Positions 47,611 to 56,820 of a stretch of DNA of 64,000 bases are shown here, piece by piece. The position numbers were made by a program, and so were the translations under genes. The stretch spans positions 34,882 to 98,881 of the forward strand of contig NZ_BMZP01000001.1 of NCBI RefSeq assembly GCF_014652855.1, given 5' to 3'. The notes below the pieces were generated by a model that did no database searches, was not told the DNA's origin, and was given only the letters and a program-made list of their open reading frames with translations. Numbering within the stretch: the first letter of the stretch is position 1; the number at the start of each line of letters is the position of its first letter. The DNA comes from Novosphingobium pokkalii. Lineage in GTDB: Bacteria; Pseudomonadota; Alphaproteobacteria; Sphingomonadales; Sphingomonadaceae.

Positions 47611-48753
47611 TTGGCCAAGTCCGCCAGGCCGCGCGCCGCCAATCCCCGCTCCTCCGCCCCCAAGCCTGCTGCTGTGGCCGCGTCGGTTCCCGACGTGTCG
47701 GCCGCGCTGAGCAGCCCGGTCGAGGATGACGCCACTTTCGCCCTGCGCAGCCTTCAGCAGGCGCACGCGAACAACAAGCGCTATGATGCGTCGGACGCTG
47801 AACTGCTCAAGTTCTATGAGCAGATGGTGCTGATCCGCCGCTTCGAGGAAAAGGCGGGCCAGCTCTATGGCCTGGGCCTGATCGGCGGCTTCTGCCACCT
47901 CTACATCGGCCAGGAAGCCGTGGCGGTGGGCTTGCAGTCGGCACTCAACGAAGGGCACGACAGCGTCATTACCGGCTATCGCGACCATGGCCACATGCTG
48001 GCCTATGGCATCGATCCCAAGGTGATCATGGCCGAACTGACCGGTCGCGGTGCGGGTATCTCGCGCGGCAAGGGCGGGTCGATGCACATGTTCTCGACCG
48101 AGCACAAGTTCTATGGCGGCCACGGCATCGTCGGCGCGCAGGTCTCGCTTGGCGCGGGCCTGGCCTTTGCCCACAAGTACCGTGAAGACGGCGGCGTGTG
48201 CATGGCCTATTTCGGCGACGGCGCGGCCAACCAGGGCCAGGTCTACGAAACCTTCAACATGGCCGCGCTGTGGAAGCTGCCGATCGTGTTCGTGGTGGAA
48301 AACAACGGCTATGCCATGGGCACGGCGGTCAAGCGCGGCTCGGCCGAAACCCATTTCTACCGTCGCGGCACCGCCTTCCGCATCCCCGGCATGCCGGTCA
48401 ACGGCATGGACGTGCTGGAAGTGCGCCAGGCGGCCGAAGTGGCGCTGGAATATGTGCGCGGCGGCAATGGCCCGGTGCTGATGGAACTCAACACCTATCG
48501 CTATCGCGGTCACTCGATGTCTGACCCGGCCAAGTATCGCAGCCGTGAAGAAGTGCAGGAAATGCGCGACAAGCACGATCCGATCGAAGGCGCCAAGCAG
48601 GAACTGCTCAAGCGCGGCGTGAGCGAAGACGCGATCAAGGACATCGACAAGAAGATTCGCCAGCAGGTGGCCCAGGCCGCCGACTTTGCCGAAAGCTCGC
48701 CCGAGCCGGACATGGCAGAGCTCTATACCGACGTGCTGGTGGAGACGTACTGA
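47611..48753 (+). CDS. pdhA: Pyruvate dehydrogenase E1 component subunit alpha
   Basis: E1-alpha binds thiamine diphosphate and decarboxylates pyruvate. In 380 residues it shows [30 protein letters not shown] and the ThDP motif [12 protein letters not shown]...[10 protein letters not shown], plus the phosphorylation-loop-like [11 protein letters not shown]. The start is TTG 47611 with AAGGA nine bases before. The N-terminus is an Ala/Pro-rich tail of about 45 residues. Confidence 0.95.
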   Translation: MAKSARPRAANPRSSAPKPAAVAASVPDVSAALSSPVEDDATFALRSLQQAHANNKRYDASDAELLKFYEQMVLIRRFEEKAGQLYGLGLIGGFCHLYIGQEAVAVGLQSALNEGHDSVITGYRDHGHMLAYGIDPKVIMAELTGRGAGISRGKGGSMHMFSTEHKFYGGHGIVGAQVSLGAGLAFAHKYREDGGVCMAYFGDGAANQGQVYETFNMAALWKLPIVFVVENNGYAMGTAVKRGSAETHFYRRGTAFRIPGMPVNGMDVLEVRQAAEVALEYVRGGNGPVLMELNTYRYRGHSMSDPAKYRSREEVQEMRDKHDPIEGAKQELLKRGVSEDAIKDIDKKIRQQVAQAADFAESSPEPDMAELYTDVLVETY

Positions 48754-48754
48754 G

Positions 48755-50128
48755 ATGGCAATTGAACTGAAGATGCCCGCCCTCTCCCCGACGATGGAAG
48801 AGGGCACGCTGGCCAAGTGGCTGGTGAAGCCCGGCGACACGGTCAAGTCCGGCGATATCCTCGCCGAGATCGAAACCGACAAGGCGACGATGGAATTCGA
48901 ATCCATCGACGAAGGTACCATCGGCGAACTGCTGGTGACCGAAGGCACCGAAGGCGTGAAGGTCGGCACCGTGATCGCCACGCTCCAGGGCGAGGACGAG
49001 CCTGCTGCCCCGGCTGCGTCGCCCGAAGCGGCGCCCGCTCCCGCCGCCGAACCGGCTGCCGATCCCAAGGCCCAGGCCGTCGCGGCAATCGCGCCGCGTC
49101 ATGACGCCAAGCCCGCTGCCGATCCGGAAATCCCGGCCGGCACCACGATGGTCCCCACCACCGTGCGCGAAGCCCTGCGCGACGCCATGGCCGAGGAAAT
49201 GCGCGCCGACCCCGGCGTGTTCGTGATGGGCGAGGAAGTCGCCGAGTACCAGGGAGCCTACAAGGTGACCCAGGGCCTGCTCGACGAATTCGGTGCCAAG
49301 CGCGTGATCGACACCCCGATCACCGAATACGGCTTTGCCGGCATCGGCGCCGGCGCGGCGATGGGCGGTCTCAAGCCCGTGATCGAGTTCATGACGTTCA
49401 ACTTCGCCATGCAGGCGATCGACCACATCATCAACTCGGCGGCCAAGACCAACTACATGTCCGGCGGCCAGATGCGCTGCCCGATCGTGTTCCGTGGCCC
49501 CAACGGCGCGGCGGCCCGCGTCGGCGCTCAGCACAGCCAGAACTATGGCCCGTGGTATGCCTCGGTCCCCGGCCTGGTGGTCATCGCGCCCTATGACAGC
49601 GCCGATGCCAAGGGCCTGCTCAAGGCCGCGATCCGCAGCCAGGACCCGGTGGTCTTCCTGGAAAACGAACTCGTCTATGGCCGCACCTTCGATGTGCCGC
49701 AGCTTGACGATTTCGTGCTGCCGATCGGCAAGGCCCGCGTGGTGCGCGAAGGCAAGGACGTGACGATCGTGTCGTACTCGATCGGCGTGGGCTTTGCGCT
49801 CGATGCCGCGCAGCAGCTTGCCGCGGAAGGCATCGAGGCCGAAGTGATCGACTTGCGCACGCTGCGCCCGCTCGACAAGGAAACCGTGCTGGCCAGCCTG
49901 GCCAAGACCAACCGCATGGTTGTGGCCGAGGAAGGCTTCCCGATCTGCTCCGTCGCGTCGGAAATCATTGCCATCGCCATGGAAGAAGGGTTCGACAGCC
50001 TCGATGCCCCGGTCCTGCGCGTGTGCAATGAAGACGTGCCGATGCCCTATGCCGCGAATCTCGAAAAGGCTGCGTTGATCGACGCGGGCAAGATCGTCGC
50101 GGCCGTGAAGAAGGTCTGCTACCGCTGA
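48755..50128 (+). CDS. pdhB: Pyruvate dehydrogenase E1 subunit beta with N-terminal lipoyl domain
   Basis: A 457-residue E1-beta. Residues 1-80 form a lipoyl domain with lipoyl-lysine K43 in [13 protein letters not shown]. An Ala/Pro linker (about 83-125) joins it to the E1-beta core, which contains [30 protein letters not shown] and [13 protein letters not shown]. Such fused E1-beta proteins are normal in alphaproteobacteria. The E2 gene pdhC does not follow; a different gene lies next. Confidence 0.95.
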   Translation: MAIELKMPALSPTMEEGTLAKWLVKPGDTVKSGDILAEIETDKATMEFESIDEGTIGELLVTEGTEGVKVGTVIATLQGEDEPAAPAASPEAAPAPAAEPAADPKAQAVAAIAPRHDAKPAADPEIPAGTTMVPTTVREALRDAMAEEMRADPGVFVMGEEVAEYQGAYKVTQGLLDEFGAKRVIDTPITEYGFAGIGAGAAMGGLKPVIEFMTFNFAMQAIDHIINSAAKTNYMSGGQMRCPIVFRGPNGAAARVGAQHSQNYGPWYASVPGLVVIAPYDSADAKGLLKAAIRSQDPVVFLENELVYGRTFDVPQLDDFVLPIGKARVVREGKDVTIVSYSIGVGFALDAAQQLAAEGIEAEVIDLRTLRPLDKETVLASLAKTNRMVVAEEGFPICSVASEIIAIAMEEGFDSLDAPVLRVCNEDVPMPYAANLEKAALIDAGKIVAAVKKVCYR

Positions 50129-50151
50129 AACGCGGTGGCTGATCGTTCTTG

Positions 50152-50718
50152 ATGCAGGATCTGATCGATAGCTTGCCGCCACTGGAACGGTTGGCGGCAA
50201 GCTATGCCCCGGCGGCCACGCGCCCGCTGTGGATCGGCTATTTCGCGCTGGAGCAGCGCCTGGCCGATGCCGCGCGCGACGGGCGCGATGCGATCATGAT
50301 CCAGTTGCGCCTCGCCTGGTGGCGTGATCGCCTGGCCGAAGACGCCACCCGGTGGCCCAAGGGCGAGCCTTTGCTGGCGGCCCTTGGCCCCTGGAATGCC
50401 GAGCGCGCCGCGCTGTCGGCGCTGGTCGATGGCTATGAAGCGCTGCACGTGGGCGAGGAGGGCGCAGCGCCGCTCGATGAAGCCCGCGTCGGCGTGATGG
50501 CCGCCCTGGCGCGGCTTTCCCATGTTTCCGATATGCCCACCGTTGAACGGGCCGCACGCGAGTGGCGTGCTCTGGCACCGCTCGCCGCCCCGGCCCCACG
50601 CCTGCCACGCGCCATGCGGCCGCTGGCCGTGTTGCGTGGCATGGCCTTGCACGGCGAGAATGGCACGCCGCTGGGCCGGTTCCTGCGTGCACTGCGGTTG
50701 GGCCTGATCGGCCGTTGA
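50152..50718 (+). CDS. Short squalene/phytoene-synthase-like protein
   Basis: A 188-residue protein. IMIQLRLAWWRDRLAE resembles the conserved RLAWWR segment of the phytoene/squalene synthase superfamily and of NDUFAF6-like proteins. The aspartate-rich motifs needed for prenyl condensation are not evident, and the length is about two-thirds of a full enzyme. It starts 23 bases after pdhB, at ATG 50152 or the preceding TTG. It is probably a non-catalytic relative. Confidence 0.65.
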   Translation: MQDLIDSLPPLERLAASYAPAATRPLWIGYFALEQRLADAARDGRDAIMIQLRLAWWRDRLAEDATRWPKGEPLLAALGPWNAERAALSALVDGYEALHVGEEGAAPLDEARVGVMAALARLSHVSDMPTVERAAREWRALAPLAAPAPRLPRAMRPLAVLRGMALHGENGTPLGRFLRALRLGLIGR

Positions 50719-50798
50719 TCCTGCCAAATCGGTATCGCTTCCCTCTATGGAATGCCCCGGCTGCAACGTAAAATTACGTAAAGCGGCAAGGGGGCGGC

Positions 50799-51269
50799 AT
50801 GAACAGGACGTTGGTGGGTGCGCTGGGTGCGCTGATGCTGGTGGCGGCGGGCGTGTTCTGGTGGCAGGGGCACGCGGCCGTGCAGAGCATGCCCGCTGTG
50901 GCCACCATGCCCAGTGGCGTCCCTTCCGAAGCCGGTGAGGATGAAGGTCTGCCCACTGCCGACGGCGATGGCCTGCAAGGCCCGGCCTTGCCCCATGCCA
51001 GCGAGGCCACGCGCGAGCAGCGCCGGTTCGACCGGTTCGACAAGGACCGCGACGGCCGCATCACGCGCGCCGAGATGCTCGCCCCCCGCGCCAAGGATTT
51101 CCGCAAGCTGGACACCGACGGCAACAACCTGCTCAGTTTCGACGAATGGGCCGTCAGCACCGACAACAAGTTCAAGGCTGCCGACGCCAACGGCGATGGT
51201 GCGCTGACGCGGCCGGAATTCGCCACGACCAAGCAGAAGACGAAAAAGCCGGCGTGCAAGTGCAAGTGA
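50799..51269 (+). CDS. EF-hand calcium-binding exported protein
   Basis: A 156-residue protein with an N-terminal signal or anchor (MNRTLVGALGALMLVAAGVF) and three EF-hand loops: DKDRDGRITRAE (81-92), DTDGNNLLSFDE (105-116) and DANGDGALTRPE (129-140). All keep the acidic residue at position 12. The tail is Lys/Cys-rich (KKPACKCK). It is likely periplasmic or membrane-anchored. Confidence 0.85.
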   Translation: MNRTLVGALGALMLVAAGVFWWQGHAAVQSMPAVATMPSGVPSEAGEDEGLPTADGDGLQGPALPHASEATREQRRFDRFDKDRDGRITRAEMLAPRAKDFRKLDTDGNNLLSFDEWAVSTDNKFKAADANGDGALTRPEFATTKQKTKKPACKCK

Positions 51270-51297
51270 CTGGTTGGCCGGCCGTTCCAAAAGCGGC

Positions 51298-52146
51298 CTA
51301 ACCCAGCGCCGCCAGTACCGGCTCCAGCCCCGTGAGCAGCACAGCCGGGGTATCGCGCGCGGGAAGATCGGTGGTCGATTGCATCAGGCCGGTGGTCAGC
51401 CCCACGGCGAGCGCGCCGGCGGCATTGGCCATGCGCATTTCCAAGGCCGGATCGTCGCCCACCACGACCATCTGCCGCACAGCGCTGCGGGGCAGGCCCA
51501 TGACCTGGCGCGCGACGTCAAGCGCCACGCGCGACGGCTTGCCGAGGATGCGGGCGCGCTTGCCGGTCATCGCGGTGAGCATGGCATTGATGGCAAAGCT
51601 CGATCCGATCGCGCGGCCGGTGGCGGTGGCAAAGAACGGCACGTTGCTGGCGGTGAACAGCCGCGCGCCGTGCCACAGCGAGTCGCAGGCGGCTTCCAGC
51701 GCGGCAAAATCGAACTCGCGAAACCATCCGGTGTAGACCGCTTCCACGTCCTGCGCCGGCGCGGTTGGATCGATCACCTCCAGCCCGGCCGCGCGCAGCG
51801 GAGCAGCACACCCGGCATTGCCGAGGACGCGCACGCGGCGCATGCCTTGCGCAACGAACCAGGCGGCCGCGCTGGCAGACGGGGTCAGCATCTGCGCATC
51901 GCTGACGGGAAACCCGGCGGCGCGCAGCGAGGCAGCATAGTCAGCCGGTGCCTTGGCCGTGCCATTGGTGAAAACCACGAAGGGGATGCCGCGCCGCTCC
52001 AGCGTTTCCAGCAGGGCCACGGCATGGGGCAGGGCCTTGTGGCCGCCGCTCTTGGCATCGCCCAGGGCAATCGTGCCGTCCATGTCGAACACGAAACCGG
52101 CGGCATCGCGCAGCCGCGCGGCATGGTCGGGGGAGATGATCGTCAC
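51298..52146 (-). CDS. HAD-IIA family phosphatase in the carboxylase operon
   Basis: A 282-residue HAD phosphatase of subfamily IIA (NagD-like, TIGR01459 type). Motif I is FDMDGTIALGD (D21, D23), motif II is VVFTNGTAKAP, and LGKPSRVALD with VVGDDPALEMRMA supplies motifs III and IV. It starts at GTG 52146, overlapping the carboxyltransferase stop (GTGA), so it is the last gene of a five-gene operon. In context it may dephosphorylate a carboxylated intermediate; this is inference. Confidence 0.82.
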   Translation of the reverse strand: MTIISPDHAARLRDAAGFVFDMDGTIALGDAKSGGHKALPHAVALLETLERRGIPFVVFTNGTAKAPADYAASLRAAGFPVSDAQMLTPSASAAAWFVAQGMRRVRVLGNAGCAAPLRAAGLEVIDPTAPAQDVEAVYTGWFREFDFAALEAACDSLWHGARLFTASNVPFFATATGRAIGSSFAINAMLTAMTGKRARILGKPSRVALDVARQVMGLPRSAVRQMVVVGDDPALEMRMANAAGALAVGLTTGLMQSTTDLPARDTPAVLLTGLEPVLAALG

Positions 52147-53615
52147 AGGCTGGCTCCGGCATGAAGGGCAAGGCGAAAGCCCGGGCGTTCGACCACCAGG
52201 TCGCGGGCGTCGGGCTGCGCGGCCAGCCGGCGGAACAGGGCAAGCAGCGGCGCCGCTTCGGGCGTATAGGTGGCGCGCGAGGGGCCGGCAGCGAGCATGG
52301 CATCGACCTGGTCGCCTGGCATCACCGCGCGCAGCAGGAATTCCTCGTCGGGCAGGCCATGCCCGAACTGGCGGCGCAAGTCGGCCAGGGCGGGGAAGGT
52401 CGGCTCGGCCTCCAGCTCGCGGGCGCGTGGGCGATCCATGATCGTGGCCAGCACCGCCGGATCGATGGGCGATGTTGGCTTGCCGAACTTGCCCAGGCAA
52501 TAGCGGATGACCTGATCCGACACTTGCGCATAACGGCGCGTGCCGATCACGTTGAACAGCGCCTGGCTCATGACCATCTGCGGAAACGGCGTGACCATGA
52601 TCGGATAGCCAAGCTCGGCGCGGACCTGGCCGGTTTCGGCGATCACCGCGTCGAGCCGGTCGGCCAGGCCCAGTTCGGCAAGTTGGCGCGCGGTGGTGGT
52701 CATGACCCCGCCGGCGATCTGGTGGCGCAGGAAGCTGGCATCGAAATTCTGCGGTGCGCCGGGCGGCAGCCCTTCGGCCCGCGCGACCCGCTGCCAATAG
52801 GCGGTGAGCCGCGCCAGCGCCGCCTTGTCGATGTCCACCGTGTGCCCGGCCTCTTCCAGGTTGGCGACCATGCGGTTCGCCTCTGGCAGGGAAGAGCCGT
52901 CGCCACCGGGGCCAACGCCGACATGGATGGCCGAAATGCCCAGCCGCGCCGCTTCCAGGCTGGTCAGCATGCCCTGGCCGATGGTGGTGTGGGCGTGGAT
53001 TTCCAGCGGCTTGGCCCCGATCACCGCCTTGACCGCCGGCACCAGGGTGCGCACCCGGTCCACCGACAGCAGCCCGCCCGGATCCTTGATATAGAACAGG
53101 TCTATGTCGGGGCACTGCGCCAGGGCGCGGGCGAAATCGGCATAGAAGCCATCGGTGTGGATGGCCGACAGCGTGAAGGTGAGCGCGGCCATGACCTGCG
53201 CACCGCCTTCCTGTTTCACCAGCCGCGCCGCCTCGATCACGGCTGGCACTTCGTGCATCGGATCGAGCAGTACGAAGCGGCCCACGCCGTTGGTTTGCAG
53301 CGTGCGATAGACCAGGCGCATGAATTCGGGATCGGCCTGTTGCCAGGCGATGAAGCGCAGGCCCGTGGTGATGAACTGCAACGGCGTGGTGGGCATGGCG
53401 GCGGCCATGCGGCGCAGGCGTTCCCACGGGTTGTTGCGGAAATAGCGGACGGCCACGGCCATGTGGCTCGACGAGGTGAAGTCGATCGCGGCAAAGCCGC
53501 AGGCCTGGGTCAACGCGGCGGCCTGGAGCATGTGGGCGGTGTGGAGGCCGGTGGCGCCCCACAGGCTCTGGTTGCCATCGCGCATGGTAACATCGACGAG
53601 GCGGATCGCGGTCAT
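52143..53615 (-). CDS. Biotin-dependent carboxyltransferase, pyruvate carboxylase/5S-like
   Basis: A 490-residue TIM-barrel carboxyltransferase related to pyruvate carboxylase CT and transcarboxylase 5S. Metal and substrate residues are visible: D13 in TMRDGNQS (pyruvate carboxylase usually has RDAHQS), K177 in FYIKDPGGLLS and the HxH pair H207/H209 in LEIHAHTT. The changed DGNQSLWG sequence suggests a substrate other than pyruvate. Its start overlaps the biotin carboxylase stop (ATGA). The acceptor substrate is unknown. Confidence 0.82.
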   Translation of the reverse strand: MTAIRLVDVTMRDGNQSLWGATGLHTAHMLQAAALTQACGFAAIDFTSSSHMAVAVRYFRNNPWERLRRMAAAMPTTPLQFITTGLRFIAWQQADPEFMRLVYRTLQTNGVGRFVLLDPMHEVPAVIEAARLVKQEGGAQVMAALTFTLSAIHTDGFYADFARALAQCPDIDLFYIKDPGGLLSVDRVRTLVPAVKAVIGAKPLEIHAHTTIGQGMLTSLEAARLGISAIHVGVGPGGDGSSLPEANRMVANLEEAGHTVDIDKAALARLTAYWQRVARAEGLPPGAPQNFDASFLRHQIAGGVMTTTARQLAELGLADRLDAVIAETGQVRAELGYPIMVTPFPQMVMSQALFNVIGTRRYAQVSDQVIRYCLGKFGKPTSPIDPAVLATIMDRPRARELEAEPTFPALADLRRQFGHGLPDEEFLLRAVMPGDQVDAMLAAGPSRATYTPEAAPLLALFRRLAAQPDARDLVVERPGFRLALHAGASL

Positions 53616-54964
53616 GGCTGGGGCTCCGTGGGGTTGAGGCCGGCCAGGAAGCCGGTGTCCACCCCGCCTGCGATGAAGCGGGGATCGGCAAGGATGCGGC
53701 GGTGGAGCGGCGCCGTGGTGGGCAGGCCATCGATCGCCAGGTGGCGTAGCGCCGCTTCCATGCGCGCCACCGCTTCGGCGCGCGTCGCGCCATGGACGAT
53801 CAGCTTGCCCAGCAGCGAATCATAGAACGGCGGCACTTCGCCGCCATCGGCAATGTGGCTGTCCACGCGAATGCCCGGTCCGGCCGGCCAGGCCGCGCGG
53901 CGCACGGTGCCGGGCGCGGGGCGGAAATCGGCGTCGGGGTCTTCGGCATTGATCCGCACCTCGATGGCGTGCCCATGCGGGCGCACCATGGCCTGGGTCA
54001 GCGAAAGCGGGTGCCCCATCGCCACCAGCAATTGCTGTTCCACCAGATCGACCCCGGTGATCGCCTCGGTGACCGGGTGCTCCACCTGGATGCGCGCGTT
54101 GAGTTCGAGGAAATAGAACGAGAAATCCTCGGCATCGACCAGGAATTCGGCCGTGCCCGCGCCGCGATAGCCGATGTGCTGCGCCAGGCGCACGGCGGCC
54201 TGCTCGATCGCGGCGCGGGCGTCGTCCGGCATGGCCGGAGCGGGCGCTTCCTCGACCAGCTTCTGGAACCGGCGCTGGATCGAGCAATCGCGCGTGCCCA
54301 GGTGCAGCGCAGTCTGCCCATCGCCCAGGATCTGCACTTCGACATGGCGCCCGCGCGCCACGAAGCGTTCGACATAGACCGCCGGGTTGCCGAACGCGGC
54401 CTGCGCTTCGGCGCGGGCCATGGCCAGCGCGGCGTCAAGGTCTTGCGCGCGGTCGACCCGGCGCATGCCCTTGCCGCCACCGCCCGCCACAGCCTTGAGC
54501 AACAGGGGATAGCCGGTCTGCCGCACGCGCTCGGCCACGGCGGCGGCGGTTTCCGCCTCGCCGCCAGGCAGCACCGGCAGGCCCGCAGCCAGCGCCAGGG
54601 CCCGCGCGGCCAGCTTGTCGCCCATGCCCTCCAGCGTGGTCACCGCCGGGCCGACGAAGACCATGCCCGCCGCTGCTACGGCGCGGGCGAAGGCGGCATT
54701 TTCTGACAGGAAGCCATAGCCGGGATGCACGGCATCGCAGCCCGTCTCGTGCGCGGCGGCGACCACCCGGTCGATGGCCAGATAGCTCTGCGCCGAAGGG
54801 CCGGGGCCAAGCACCACGGCGCGGCCGGCCAGGCGCGCAGGCAGCGACGCGGCGTCCGCTTCCGAAACGCCCAGGACGGTTTCGATCCCCATCTTGTGGG
54901 CGGTGCGCAGCACGCGCAGGGCAATCTCGCCGCGATTGGCGATGAACAGGCGCTGGATTGTCAT
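53612..54964 (-). CDS. Biotin carboxylase subunit
   Basis: A 450-residue ATP-grasp biotin carboxylase. LFIANRGEIALRVLRTAHKM, HPGYGFLSENAAFARA, KAVAGGGGKGMRRV, ELNARIQVEHPVTEAITG and RINAEDPDADFRPAPG are the standard signatures. It carboxylates biotin on the adjacent carrier. This is a second, catabolism-associated copy rather than the accC of fatty-acid synthesis, judging by its operon. It lies 12 bases after the carrier gene. Confidence 0.9.
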   Translation of the reverse strand: MTIQRLFIANRGEIALRVLRTAHKMGIETVLGVSEADAASLPARLAGRAVVLGPGPSAQSYLAIDRVVAAAHETGCDAVHPGYGFLSENAAFARAVAAAGMVFVGPAVTTLEGMGDKLAARALALAAGLPVLPGGEAETAAAVAERVRQTGYPLLLKAVAGGGGKGMRRVDRAQDLDAALAMARAEAQAAFGNPAVYVERFVARGRHVEVQILGDGQTALHLGTRDCSIQRRFQKLVEEAPAPAMPDDARAAIEQAAVRLAQHIGYRGAGTAEFLVDAEDFSFYFLELNARIQVEHPVTEAITGVDLVEQQLLVAMGHPLSLTQAMVRPHGHAIEVRINAEDPDADFRPAPGTVRRAAWPAGPGIRVDSHIADGGEVPPFYDSLLGKLIVHGATRAEAVARMEAALRHLAIDGLPTTAPLHRRILADPRFIAGGVDTGFLAGLNPTEPQP

Positions 54965-54976
54965 GGAGCTATGCTT

Positions 54977-55429
54977 TCAGGACAGGCGCACGAGCGGTGC
55001 GCCCTTGGCCACCAGGGCACCATTGGCCGCGAGAACGGCGGCCACCGTCCCGGCGCGCCCGGCATGGACCGGGTTCATCAGTTTCATGGTTTCGACAATG
55101 CCCACCACGGTGTCCGCCGTCACTGCGTCTCCCACCGCCACGAACGGCGGCGCGCCGGGTTGCGGGGCATGGTAGAAGGTGCCGGGCAGGGGGCTGGCGA
55201 TCACGTCGGGATCGGCAACCGCTTCCGCACCGGCCGCCTCGGCCACCGCGGGCGCATCACCGGCCCATTGCCATTCCTGCGTTGTCCCCTCGGCGCTGCC
55301 GTCTCCGGCGCGGGCCACGCGCAGGCGGAAGCGCCGGGTGGCCAGGTCAAGTTCGCGATAGCCGGATTGGGCGAGGATCTCGGCAATCTCGGCCACGTCT
55401 TCGGCGGTGAGTGGAAGGTCTGGAATCAT
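54977..55429 (-). CDS. Biotin carboxyl carrier protein
   Basis: A 150-residue carrier. The biotinylated lysine is K116 in VETMKLMNPV, in a C-terminal biotinyl domain beginning near VIASPLPGTFYHAPQPG. The N-terminal third is an acidic, helical region resembling AccB. It lies between the Tm-1-like gene and biotin carboxylase, forming a three-subunit biotin enzyme with them. Confidence 0.9.
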   Translation of the reverse strand: MIPDLPLTAEDVAEIAEILAQSGYRELDLATRRFRLRVARAGDGSAEGTTQEWQWAGDAPAVAEAAGAEAVADPDVIASPLPGTFYHAPQPGAPPFVAVGDAVTADTVVGIVETMKLMNPVHAGRAGTVAAVLAANGALVAKGAPLVRLS

Positions 55430-55450
55430 GGCGGTCCCTTCGGGGCGGGC

Positions 55451-56698
55451 TCAGGCCGCGCGCGCGGTGCGCTCGGCCAGCAAGGCTCGCGCGGTGGCGA
55501 TTACGGCATCGGAAAAGGCCGGGTCGTTGAAATGGGCGTCGACCACCTGCACCGGCACATGCGCGGGCATCGCCTGGCGCAGATAGTCGGCGAACGGCGC
55601 GGGCACGGCGCGGTCCATGATATGGCCTTGCGGGCTGTCGTGGCTGGAAAAGCCATGCAGCGGCGTGATCACGTGCACCGGGCCCCGCGCGGCGGCCACG
55701 TTGGCCGCGAGGTGATCGGCCAGCCGTTTCAGGTCGTCGATCGTGGTGCGCACGGCGGTAAGCTGCGGATTGTGCTCATGATAGCGGCGGCCCGGGAACT
55801 GCGCGCGCGCCACGTCGATCGGGCCGGCGATGATGAAATCGGCATTGCCCGGCGCCAGCACCGTGGGAATGCCGCGCGCCAGCGCCGCCTTGCCGCGATC
55901 GGGGCCACTGTCGGCCAGCCCGCCCATCAGGTGATCGAGAATTTCCGTCTGCGACAGGTCCAGCACCAGCGCGACGTCCTTGGCCTGGGCCAGCCCGTCG
56001 AGCGTGGGGCCGCCCGCGCCGGAGGAATGGAACACCATGACTTCGCACCCGTCGCTTTCCAGCGCCTGGCGCACGCGGCGCACCGAGGCTTCGGTCGTCC
56101 CGAGCGTGGTGATCAGCACCAGCGGCTTTTCCGCCGGCGCGTTGTGGTCATAGCCATGGGCCATGCCGGCCACGGCGCGGGCGGCATTGCCGAACACGTC
56201 GCGGCTGATGGTGTTGAGGCCCGAGATATCGGTCACCGCGTTCATCATCGCGATGTCCTTGATCCCCATGTAGGGCTTGGTGAAGCCCGAGGCCATGGTC
56301 GAGACGATCAGCTTGGGCAGGCCATAGGGAAAGCTCTGCATCAGGGCGCCGGCCAGGGCCGACCCCATCGAGCCGCCGATCGCGAGAATGCCCGAGATCG
56401 GCTCGCGCGCGTCCCAGGCATGGGCGGCGGCGATCGCGCCCTGGATCATCGCGGCCTGGCACTTGCCCTCGTGGCCCAGCGCGCGCACCTCCTCGATCGT
56501 CATGCCCGCCGCCGCCGCCACGTCTTCGGGGCTGATCTCGGCACCGCCCACCGTGCGCCGCACGCTGGGATCGAGGTGAACCACGCGCACCCCGGCCGCT
56601 TCCAGCGCGGCGCGGGCAAAGCGCGCTTCCTCTTCCTTGGTATCCTGCGTGATCACCAGCAGGACGCTGGGCGCCCGCGTGCTTTCCCTTTCGGTCAT
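55451..56698 (-). CDS. Tm-1-like ATP-binding protein (UPF0261)
   Basis: A 415-residue protein of the UPF0261/Tm-1 N-terminal family, named after the tomato resistance protein Tm-1, whose fold binds ATP. Recognisable stretches are ISGILAIGGSMGSALAGALM, IVSTMASGFTKPYMG, GMAHGYDHNAPAEKPLVLIT, VMVFHSSGAGGPTLDGLA and LAPGNADFIIAGPIDVA. The catalytic role is not known. As first gene of an operon with biotin carboxylase and phosphatase genes, it could activate a substrate with ATP. It is divergent from iclR. Confidence 0.85.
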   Translation of the reverse strand: MTERESTRAPSVLLVITQDTKEEEARFARAALEAAGVRVVHLDPSVRRTVGGAEISPEDVAAAAGMTIEEVRALGHEGKCQAAMIQGAIAAAHAWDAREPISGILAIGGSMGSALAGALMQSFPYGLPKLIVSTMASGFTKPYMGIKDIAMMNAVTDISGLNTISRDVFGNAARAVAGMAHGYDHNAPAEKPLVLITTLGTTEASVRRVRQALESDGCEVMVFHSSGAGGPTLDGLAQAKDVALVLDLSQTEILDHLMGGLADSGPDRGKAALARGIPTVLAPGNADFIIAGPIDVARAQFPGRRYHEHNPQLTAVRTTIDDLKRLADHLAANVAAARGPVHVITPLHGFSSHDSPQGHIMDRAVPAPFADYLRQAMPAHVPVQVVDAHFNDPAFSDAVIATARALLAERTARAA

Positions 56699-56770
56699 GG
56701 TCGGTTCTCTCCCTCGGTCCTGATGTTGCGCCAAGGGATTTGACTTTGCCACCGGCTGCGCCATTCTTCC

Positions 56771-56787
56771 GTTTCACAAGATGAAAC
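56771..56787. promoter_or_regulatory. IclR-type operator, copy 1
   Basis: GTTTCACAAGATGAAAC has perfect six-base arms around five bases. It lies 33 bases before iclR and 72 bases before the Tm-1-like gene, in their shared promoter region. A near-identical site occurs at 57685-57701. Confidence 0.75.
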
Positions 56788-56820
56788 CATAACGAGCCGC
56801 CGCAGCGGCCGGGGGACAGG

